Shown: piece after piece, positions 7,601-14,272 of the stretch
Layout of the letters: each line of letters starts with the position of its first letter
Position numbering within the stretch: position 1 is the first letter of the stretch
DNA from: Photobacterium sanctipauli
GTDB taxonomy: Bacteria > Pseudomonadota > Gammaproteobacteria > Enterobacterales > Vibrionaceae
DNA length: 64,000 bases
Reading direction: 5' to 3'
NCBI RefSeq assembly: GCF_003026495.1
Contig: NZ_PYMA01000014.1
Span: 90,891-154,890, forward strand
Program-made: the position numbers and the translations under genes
The notes under the pieces: generated by a model
What the model was told of the DNA's origin: nothing
What the model saw: only the letters and a program-made list of their open reading frames with translations
Database searches by the model: none

Positions 7601-8502
7601 TAGCTAAGCTCCGAAGAGAAGCGGATTGCTTCGATTAAGGTTTCAAGGTTTTGCTGAGTTTCTATTTCCACTTTATCGGCGTCGAATGGACCATGGGTCA
7701 TGTGTGAGAATCGAAATAAACGCACACCGGTTTCTTTTTCGATGGTTTCAACAAAGCGGTTTGGCATATCCAACTCGTAGAACAAAATACTGATACCTGA
7801 GTCACGGATATTGGTGATGGTTTCTTGCAGTTGGCTAGCGCTTGGTTCAACCCCATGGGCCGGCTCGATAACGGCATCAACACCAATACCGAACTCTTGC
7901 AGAAGGTAGTTATAGGCATTGTGGGTGGTGGCGACTTGCATTCCTCGAGTGTCAAGCCCTGCGATGGCTTGCATGGTTTGGTGTTTTAGCTGGCGAAACT
8001 TAGTGGCATAGGTACGTGCGTTTCTGCGGTACTCTCGCGCATTTTCTGGGTCTAGCTTGCCCAGCTCTTCCGCAATGGTATAGACCTTCTGAATGGTGGT
8101 TGTAATGCCAATAAAGGTATGAGGGTTGACAGCATCAGAGCCAACGCTTGCCCCCATAGCCGGTAGCAGCGGAACAGAATGGTTGGCGTTGATAACGTTG
8201 AGATCAGCCCGATTCGCAGCCCTGATTACCTCGACTGCAAAATCGTCGTGACCGATACCGTTAATCACGATCGCATCCATTTTCGCTAGCCTCAGCATAT
8301 CTTGCGGCTGAGCTTGGTAGTTATGGGCATTGAAACCGGCATCAACTAAAGGAAGCACTTCAGCTTTGTCGCCGACTACCGCTTTAACATAGCTATAGTA
8401 GGGGTGAAGCGTTGTCCCGATCACCATTTTTGCATGGCTTGAAAAAGGAAGAGCAAGTGCCAGTATCAAAAACCAGCATTGTTTAATCTTAGACATTTTC
8501 AT
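7600..8502 (-). CDS. Metal-binding periplasmic protein (FpvC/ZnuA-like)
   Basis: A 300-residue cluster A-I binding protein with signal peptide (cut near SSHA/K). The metal site looks complete: H60 in GFNAHNY, H128 in NPHTF, H194 in TTHNAY and E243 in FYELD, at the positions of the three His plus one acidic ligand in ZnuA/TroA proteins. It lacks the long His-rich loop of true ZnuA zinc scavengers. The neighbours (second binding protein, DUF6162, PepSY protein, siderophore receptor, Fur boxes) favour iron over zinc, like Pseudomonas FpvC. Confidence 0.88.
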   Translation of the reverse strand: MKMSKIKQCWFLILALALPFSSHAKMVIGTTLHPYYSYVKAVVGDKAEVLPLVDAGFNAHNYQAQPQDMLRLAKMDAIVINGIGHDDFAVEVIRAANRADLNVINANHSVPLLPAMGASVGSDAVNPHTFIGITTTIQKVYTIAEELGKLDPENAREYRRNARTYATKFRQLKHQTMQAIAGLDTRGMQVATTHNAYNYLLQEFGIGVDAVIEPAHGVEPSASQLQETITNIRDSGISILFYELDMPNRFVETIEKETGVRLFRFSHMTHGPFDADKVEIETQQNLETLIEAIRFSSELS

Positions 8503-8514
8503 TTTCGCTCTGAT

Positions 8515-9063
8515 TTAGTGGAGGTGAACTTGGCGTGGGCTTTTAACGAACACCACTTGTTGCCAACCTTGCTGTGGAAGATCATCATCGGCTGTGGTTT
8601 GGGCTAGGGTATGAAGCCAAATCTGTGCTTCATTTTCAGCGCGGCTATCCAGTAATACGGCAGCAAACTGCTGGCTGGAAAGCGGGCTGGTACCAAGATA
8701 GAAGCCATTGTCCAACGAGCGCCATGCAAGCTCGCCTTTACTTTGCCAGTTGAGGTCTTTCACGAAGGGGGCTAAAAACAGCGATTCTAATTCCGGCACG
8801 TCAGGCCAAAATTCACCGTCTGTTTCTTCATATAGATCAATTACTTCCTCGTGAGCTAACTTAAGCTGAGATAGCAGCATTTGTTTTTCAGGGTTAAGTT
8901 GATCGACACGTATTTGATAATCGCTAAGTTCAACATGATTAACGGGCCGCTGGTTGAATGGCAGGGCAATAACCCCGCCAATCAACAACAGTGCAATCCC
9001 AAGAAGTAGATAGCGCCCTTCTTGAGAGCCATTATCTGATCTAACTTTTTGAGTGAATGCCAT
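8515..9063 (-). CDS. DUF6162-like single-pass membrane protein
   Basis: 182 residues: a short cytoplasmic head, one transmembrane helix (YLLLGIALLLIGGVIALPF, about 19-37) and a periplasmic domain of about 145 residues ending PRQVHLH. Similar small proteins sit immediately before fpvC-type binding-protein genes (compare FpvK or FpvJ). No enzymatic motif is visible. The start overlaps the upstream stop by one base. A role as membrane anchor or partner in periplasmic iron handling is inferred from context. Confidence 0.7.
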   Translation of the reverse strand: MAFTQKVRSDNGSQEGRYLLLGIALLLIGGVIALPFNQRPVNHVELSDYQIRVDQLNPEKQMLLSQLKLAHEEVIDLYEETDGEFWPDVPELESLFLAPFVKDLNWQSKGELAWRSLDNGFYLGTSPLSSQQFAAVLLDSRAENEAQIWLHTLAQTTADDDLPQQGWQQVVFVKSPRQVHLH

Positions 9064-9371
9064 TATTTTTCCTTGATCTCAACCACATCAACTTCAGCTG
9101 GTGCTTCATGGCCAGGATCGAAGATTAGATAGAACTCGTCTTCCGGCGTTTCAAAGCGAACTTGAGACTTTGCATCGGTGCGAGCACGAGCCAACAAGTT
9201 ATCGTCATAATCAAATAGCTCAATGTCGTAATTTGAAGCATCGGTACCGTCACTCCAGCCAGCTTGGCAAACCACTGCTGCTTTTTCGTCGGCAAACCAG
9301 CACTCCAGCATGCCGTAATGGGCTTGAGCAAATGGTGACAGCAAGCTTAGCCCCAAGATCGCGTATTTCAT
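9063..9371 (-). CDS. Small secreted protein of the iron operon, 102 aa
   Basis: Signal peptide KYAILGLSLLSPFAQA, then a mature part of about 85 residues starting HYGMLECWF. It has two Cys (LECWF and VVCQAGW) that may form a disulfide, and an acidic beta-rich body. The start at 9371 has AAGGGG at 7-nt spacing; the longer open frame upstream overlaps the DUF4198 gene and is not used. Family not recognised. The position fits the small periplasmic partners of fpv-type loci. Confidence 0.75.
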   Translation of the reverse strand: MKYAILGLSLLSPFAQAHYGMLECWFADEKAAVVCQAGWSDGTDASNYDIELFDYDDNLLARARTDAKSQVRFETPEDEFYLIFDPGHEAPAEVDVVEIKEK

Positions 9372-9381
9372 ATTTAGCCCC

Positions 9382-10197
9382 TTAGTTAAGCTGTACTTCG
9401 AACGTGACAGATAGCATGGTGCCATCCATATCCGCCATTGGGTCGTTATCAATAGGTTGGCGGGTGTAGGTTTGCAGTACATAGCGCCCAGCTTGATCTG
9501 GGGTAAATGTCACTTTACCGTCGCTACCAGATACCACTGTGATTTCTTCTTGGGCTGCGCGATAGAAGGTGCCATCTCGGGTAATCGTCGCTTCTACAGC
9601 TTCAACGGGTTGACCATTGAAAAGAAATTGGAAGGTGGTTTCTTCTTGCTCGATGATATCGGCTGGGTGCGTGATCGGCAGCAATTCTAAGCCTTGACCT
9701 TTAGGCTCAAGGGCTGTTGTGGATGGCGCCATTACAGTGACATAGCTTTCGGATTTACGCACCATGCGGGTAGTTGTCACGTCACGAGCTTGTTCTGGCA
9801 CTTGTAACTCACGCTCAGCTTTGCTTGCACGAATTCGGCGTTCAGTGTCTCGGTTGCCGATCTTGTATGTTGTCATATAAGACGGCTCAAACTGGTTCAC
9901 AATCTTATGGGTGCCAGGCTCAACAAAAAAGAAATCGAAAACAGAACGACGTTTGCCGCGCATGACATGATCCGGGCGTTGCTCTGAACCGTCAGGCATG
10001 ATTACGCGTGCATTGTGGGCACTTGCTGGTTTATCAGCAATAAAGGTGCCGTGAGAGGCTGTTACATCGACAGTTACCCAGTCGCCTTCCTGTTTAGAAA
10101 CAGAGAAATGCGAAGGTAATAGCCAGAGTGGGTGAGCAGCTGCGATGGCGGGGGCAAGGATAGCTGCAGCCAGCAGGCTACGTTTAATCAATTTCAT
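9382..10197 (-). CDS. DUF4198 periplasmic protein
   Basis: 271 residues with signal peptide (LLAAAILAPAIAAA / HPLWLLPSHF). The HPLWLLPS start of the mature protein and the C-terminal beta-sandwich block (about 180-271, with GRYVLQTYTR) are typical of DUF4198 proteins, which occur beside TonB-dependent receptors and metal transporters. It sits 10 bp before the next gene. The exposed N-terminal His could bind metal, but this is inference. Confidence 0.8.
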   Translation of the reverse strand: MKLIKRSLLAAAILAPAIAAAHPLWLLPSHFSVSKQEGDWVTVDVTASHGTFIADKPASAHNARVIMPDGSEQRPDHVMRGKRRSVFDFFFVEPGTHKIVNQFEPSYMTTYKIGNRDTERRIRASKAERELQVPEQARDVTTTRMVRKSESYVTVMAPSTTALEPKGQGLELLPITHPADIIEQEETTFQFLFNGQPVEAVEATITRDGTFYRAAQEEITVVSGSDGKVTFTPDQAGRYVLQTYTRQPIDNDPMADMDGTMLSVTFEVQLN

Positions 10198-10216
10198 TAC
10201 GTTATTTCCTTAGTGT

Positions 10217-10732
10217 TTAATTAACTTGGTAATTTAGTTCTATTGCACCGATTTCAGCTTTTGGCTCTGTGGTTATTTGAAAGCCTTCTTCACCAAGCAC
10301 AATGGCTTTTCGTACTAAGTCTCGCCCACCGTGCTCACGAACAACCTCCGTGAAAAGGGTGTAATTTCCTTGTTGTACCCGCTCACCGTTATCATCGAGG
10401 CCGTCCCAATTAATTCGGTATTGACCCGAACCTCGAGTTGCCGATGAAATCCCATCGATGTTCTCTGAGTTATATCGGCCAAACTTACGCCACCAACTGC
10501 GGATATCTTTTAGCCATTCAGTATGATTGCCCGTCCATAACACGATATTGCGGACAACTTGCCTGTCACTATCTTCTAGCCAAATCGCGACGTAAGGTCT
10601 GGCGTACATGGGAACATCCAGTTCGGGCAATTCGAGCTTAATTTGCATATTTGCCTGCTCTGGCAATGGGTTGGCAGATACTGGAAAAATCGCTGTAGCA
10701 GCAGCCAGTATGAGTGGTATAAAAACTTTCAT
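10217..10732 (-). CDS. DUF2271 periplasmic protein
   Basis: 171 residues with signal peptide (FIPLILAAATAIFPVSA). The body carries DUF2271 hallmarks: RPYVAIWLED, then WWRKFGR, then SSATRGSGQYRINWDGLDD and GNYTLFTEVVREHGGRD. The DUF2271/DUF4198/PepSY trio recurs next to TonB-dependent siderophore receptors. It lies 15 bp after the PepSY gene. The biochemical role is unknown; a periplasmic redox or assembly partner of the PepSY protein is inferred. Confidence 0.82.
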   Translation of the reverse strand: MKVFIPLILAAATAIFPVSANPLPEQANMQIKLELPELDVPMYARPYVAIWLEDSDRQVVRNIVLWTGNHTEWLKDIRSWWRKFGRYNSENIDGISSATRGSGQYRINWDGLDDNGERVQQGNYTLFTEVVREHGGRDLVRKAIVLGEEGFQITTEPKAEIGAIELNYQVN

Positions 10733-10747
10733 GGTTTGATCCGTCTT

Positions 10748-11380
10748 TTAAATAAAACTTAGGTAATAGCAAGAAATTGTGATTGCAGTGCCAGCGCCCA
10801 TCCATTTAATTGCTGTAGCAAAAGTCTTCTTTTTGGGAAGCAATAAAATGGCACCAGTGAGAATAAATAACACCATGACGATGGAAACCACATCGATGAA
10901 TATATGCCAGATAGCGCCAGTATTTCGTCCTTTATGAAGGTCGTTTAACCAAGCAATTGTTCCGTGGTTAGTTATTCTAATTTCAGCCTCAGATATGTTC
11001 ATGTCAATGAAAACACTAGCATCATAGCCAGGTCCCTTAAAGTCGACTTCAACTTCACCTTCAACTAATTCACCATCTTCAATAACTGTGTAAATATTTA
11101 ATGGTGATGGAATTCCTTTGAGGTTTCCTTCAGTTTTTAGGAAGTTAACAAGATTATCTTTCTTGGGTTGAAAAGTTTGGTTTTCTGCTCCTAATAGCGT
11201 TTTAGGGATATCAATAATGAACTCATCAATATTTGGCTTACCAACAAATAATTCAGGCCGGTTGAGGGTTAATCCTGTAATAGCAAAAAACACCATGGCA
11301 ATCAGTAGCACCATGGAGCTATAAATATGAAGGCGGCGAGACCATGTCTGTACCGACTTCTGGCGTAAGACCTTGAACAT
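10748..11380 (-). CDS. PepSY-type membrane protein, candidate ferrisiderophore reductase
   Basis: First gene of the iron operon, about 210 residues from ATG 11380. TM1 follows RRLHIYSS; a periplasmic domain of about 110 residues comes next; then NDLHKGRNTG precedes TM2 and TM3. The His in RRLH, DLHKG and IWHIF are at positions kept in PepSY-associated TM proteins and could hold heme or pass electrons. Pseudomonas FpvG, the first protein of the comparable operon, reduces ferric pyoverdine. An in-frame ATG at 11452 would add 24 residues but abuts the Fur box, so 11380 is preferred; neither start has a strong ribosome site. Confidence 0.75.
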   Translation of the reverse strand: MFKVLRQKSVQTWSRRLHIYSSMVLLIAMVFFAITGLTLNRPELFVGKPNIDEFIIDIPKTLLGAENQTFQPKKDNLVNFLKTEGNLKGIPSPLNIYTVIEDGELVEGEVEVDFKGPGYDASVFIDMNISEAEIRITNHGTIAWLNDLHKGRNTGAIWHIFIDVVSIVMVLFILTGAILLLPKKKTFATAIKWMGAGTAITISCYYLSFI

Positions 11381-11453
11381 AATGGGATTGTTTTTTACGG
11401 AATGACATAGATATAACGCTAAATTTATCAGAACTATTAAAATAATAAACATT

Positions 11454-11472
11454 AATGATATTAATTCTCATT
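11454..11472 (-). promoter_or_regulatory. Fur-box-like palindrome upstream of the iron operon
   Basis: 19 bp in a 9-1-9 arrangement, AATGATATT-A-ATTCTCATT, with 7 of 9 arm positions paired and close to the Fur consensus. It lies 74 bp before the preferred PepSY start, where it could block the operon promoter in iron-replete cells. Confidence 0.65.
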
Positions 11473-11917
11473 GCGTCAGTTGTTTTTTTTGATCTAGATA
11501 AAGTAATAAGAATTCTTACAAATATTCATTATGTTATTCATCGCGCTTTAATGTATTCGCGTGACGCGCGCGTAAGCAGGGTGATTTTTTACTTGTACTT
11601 TATGTTTCTTGCTTTAACTAATTTAAATAAGTTTTCTGTTTTTGTTGTTAGTAATTTAGTGCTGTTTTAATTATGCGCTTTCCTATTCTTGATAGTAAAT
11701 TTTCTCATTGAAATACAAGTAATTCGTGCTTATTTTTATCGTGACTTCAATTTTTAATTTGTGGTTTTTATATTTTTAAAGAGTACCTGTAGCTGTAATT
11801 AATTACTTTTAAATTTATGTATTTTTAAAAAAAGTGTGAATGGAAACAAATTGAAACGCTGTGAATTTATATTTTACATCTGATTTATATTAGTTACATA
11901 ACTCAACTGGGAGTCTC
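11473..11917. other. AT-rich divergent intergenic region
   Basis: Very AT-rich sequence between the two Fur boxes, separating the minus-strand iron operon from the receptor gene. A 71-codon open frame (11455-11670) looks spurious: it starts inside the Fur box, is composed of Leu/Val/Ile/Phe from AT-rich DNA and has no ribosome site. No other gene seen. Confidence 0.6.
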
Positions 11918-11936
11918 AATGATAACTATTATCATT
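11918..11936 (+). promoter_or_regulatory. Fur box of the siderophore receptor gene
   Basis: AATGATAAC-T-ATTATCATT: a 19-bp palindrome with 8 of 9 arm positions paired, very close to the consensus GATAATGATAATCATTATC. It sits 69 bp before the receptor start, overlapping the likely promoter. Iron repression of the receptor is inferred. Confidence 0.85.
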
Positions 11937-12004
11937 TAGTTTCTTGGTTTTTTCGCTAAGACGTTCATTAGAAGAATTCAATTTATACACAATTAGGAAC
12001 TTAA

Positions 12005-14155
12005 ATGGATCTTAGAAAATCAGCAGTCTGTAGTGCGGTTGTGCTTGCACTTACATCGACGCATGCATTGGCAGATGATAATGCAATAAGCGATGTTGAC
12101 GAGACAATGGTTGTTCACGCGCAAAGCTTTGATGACTATAAAGTTGATAGCTCATCAAGTGCGATGCGTATGGACATGAATATGTTGGAAACACCGCAGT
12201 CAGTGACGGTTATTCCTGAAATTATCCTTGATGAGCAACTCGCCACCACGCTTGGTGAAGCGTTGCGTAATGATGCGAGTATCAGCCAAGGAACTAAAAA
12301 ATGGAATCGTGAAGTATTCAGCTTACGTGGCTTTGAGCTTGAGTCTGGAAACGGATACCTCATTGATGGGCACCCTCAGTTTGCACACTATATGTTGCCA
12401 ATCGAGACTGTTGAGCAAGTTGAAGTATTGAAAGGCCCATCTAGCCTGCTATACGGACAGTCTGGCCCTGGTGGTTTGGTTAACATGGTGACTAAAAAGC
12501 CAACAGCCGAGAGCCGTGTGAACCTTGGTACTGACATTGATGATGAAGGTAGTACGCGTTACCACATCGATGCTTCTGGCGCCTTGAATGAGTCTGGCTC
12601 TGTACGTGGTCGTACGGTAATGGTTAAGCAAGATACTGAAGAACGACGTCAGTATGCCAATGGTGAAAACCGCGAGCGCGATCGCTTCCTTGGCTATGGG
12701 GTAATCGAAGCGGATTTGTCTGATTGGGGCTTGCTATCGGTTCATTATCAGCGTACCCAAGATAAAGCCAATATTGATTCTGGTGCTTGGCTAGATGAAA
12801 GCGGTAATGATCTGCTGGGTCGAGATAACATTTGGGACATGCCATGGACATTTACTGAAAATGATGTCGAAAACATGGGTGCGAACCTGTCTGTGTACGT
12901 GAATGAAGACTGGACAGTCAGGGCTGGTTATAACCATCAGCAAATGCGTCGCCACCGTCGTGATTCATCTGCATCACCAACTGACAGCACGCTGGTTGAT
13001 GGTTCATACCAAATTTCACCATTCGATCGTTATGATGACTGGCAGTACCATTCTTACTTTGTTGATACCGTAGGTTATTTCAATGCCTTGGGTATGGAGC
13101 ACCAAACTCTGATTGGTATGAGCGGTATCCACCAGACTTACCGTCAAAAAATTGAAAGAACAGGTCGAGGCGATGAGATTACTGTCACACCTGGAGACCC
13201 ACTACCGGGCTTCCCTGATCTTGATTACAACCGTTTTGATGCCACTAAGAGTGGTGACGACTTCTATGGTTTCTACATTCAAGATCTGATGACAATCAAT
13301 GATTACTGGCAGGTGTTGGTTGGTGGCCGCTTTGATATGTACCGCCAAGATACAACTGACTCAAGCGGTAACAACATTGATAACGATAGCAACTCATTTG
13401 TACCTAAGGTTGGTGTGATTTATCACCCTGCTCACAATGGTTCGATTTACGTCAACTACTCTGAAGGCTTCAACCCTAACTCGGTTAAGAAAGAAGGGCA
13501 AAATACTGGCCAAGATACGTTTGTTCTTGATCCGGAAGAAAGCCGAATTTACGAGCTAGGTACCAAGTGGGAGCTGATGGACAATAGTCTTCTGGTGACT
13601 GGTGCAATTTTTGATATTGAAAAAGAGAATGTTGCATACTCATACAGTGACTCTTCAAATGATACTATTTGGGGAACAGTAGGCGCTCAGCGTCATCGTG
13701 GTGCTGAAGCTGCAGTACAAGGCCAAGTGTCTGATCAGCTATTCATGATGGCGACGGCAATGTACCTTGATGCTGAGTATAGAAAGCATAGTAGCGGTAA
13801 CAACAACTACACAGGTAACCGCCCTGCGAACGTGCCAGAGTGGTCTGGCTCTGCATGGGCTCGTTATGCGATGACGCCAGAGTTGGCATTTAACCTAGGT
13901 ATGTTCTATCAAGGTGACCGCTATGCTGATCACGCCAATACACTAACTCTAGATGCTTACACCCGTGTTGATGTTGGCGCTTCTTATAAGCTGAAGAGTG
14001 GTGATATTACTTGGGACTTCCGTGCAAATGTTGAGAACCTGTTTGACGAAGATTACTTCGTTGGTTCAGGCGGTTCATACAGCAACGGTATTATCAGAGA
14101 TGTTCACTATGGCGACGAGCGCAAGTTCAAATTCTCGGTCAATGCTTCTTTCTAA
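12005..14155 (+). CDS. TonB-dependent siderophore receptor
   Basis: A 716-residue outer-membrane receptor: signal peptide (to about residue 23, ...THALA), TonB box around ETMVVHA (about 33-39), plug domain (about 55-165; ETPQSVTVIP, VEVLKGPSSLLYGQSGPGG) and a 22-strand barrel ending in ...KFSVNASF with terminal Phe. The plug motifs place it in the FhuE/FpvA-type TonB-siderophore family. There is no N-terminal signalling domain, so it does not use an FpvA-type sigma/anti-sigma cascade. It is divergent from the iron-release operon and preceded by a strong Fur box. The ligand is not deducible; a xenosiderophore is possible because no synthesis genes are in the window. Confidence 0.93.
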   Translation: MDLRKSAVCSAVVLALTSTHALADDNAISDVDETMVVHAQSFDDYKVDSSSSAMRMDMNMLETPQSVTVIPEIILDEQLATTLGEALRNDASISQGTKKWNREVFSLRGFELESGNGYLIDGHPQFAHYMLPIETVEQVEVLKGPSSLLYGQSGPGGLVNMVTKKPTAESRVNLGTDIDDEGSTRYHIDASGALNESGSVRGRTVMVKQDTEERRQYANGENRERDRFLGYGVIEADLSDWGLLSVHYQRTQDKANIDSGAWLDESGNDLLGRDNIWDMPWTFTENDVENMGANLSVYVNEDWTVRAGYNHQQMRRHRRDSSASPTDSTLVDGSYQISPFDRYDDWQYHSYFVDTVGYFNALGMEHQTLIGMSGIHQTYRQKIERTGRGDEITVTPGDPLPGFPDLDYNRFDATKSGDDFYGFYIQDLMTINDYWQVLVGGRFDMYRQDTTDSSGNNIDNDSNSFVPKVGVIYHPAHNGSIYVNYSEGFNPNSVKKEGQNTGQDTFVLDPEESRIYELGTKWELMDNSLLVTGAIFDIEKENVAYSYSDSSNDTIWGTVGAQRHRGAEAAVQGQVSDQLFMMATAMYLDAEYRKHSSGNNNYTGNRPANVPEWSGSAWARYAMTPELAFNLGMFYQGDRYADHANTLTLDAYTRVDVGASYKLKSGDITWDFRANVENLFDEDYFVGSGGSYSNGIIRDVHYGDERKFKFSVNASF

Positions 14156-14222
14156 TCAAGCAAGGTGAATAATAGATCCCCATGTTCTGGCGGGCATATT
14201 ATGTTCGTAAGGGGATAAAACA

Positions 14223-14252
14223 GTAAAGGTGCCATAGGGCACCTTTACTTTT
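14223..14252. terminator. Terminator between receptor and ygiQ
   Basis: Perfect 11-bp stem GTAAAGGTGCC / GGCACCTTTAC with loop ATAG, followed by TTTTATT. It separates the convergent receptor and ygiQ genes. Confidence 0.85.
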
Positions 14253-14272
14253 ATTCATCACAAGCTTAATGA

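Noticed and set aside
5096..8502. Annotation as znuABC zinc uptake
   Set aside because: The four proteins are of the ZnuABC family, but two binding proteins, no His-rich loop, the PepSY/DUF2271/DUF4198/DUF6162 neighbours, the siderophore receptor and Fur boxes point to iron. Zinc is not formally excluded.
11455..11670. 71-codon plus-strand open frame in the iron promoter region
   Set aside because: It begins inside the Fur-box-like site, lacks a ribosome site and has a composition expected from AT-rich intergenic DNA.
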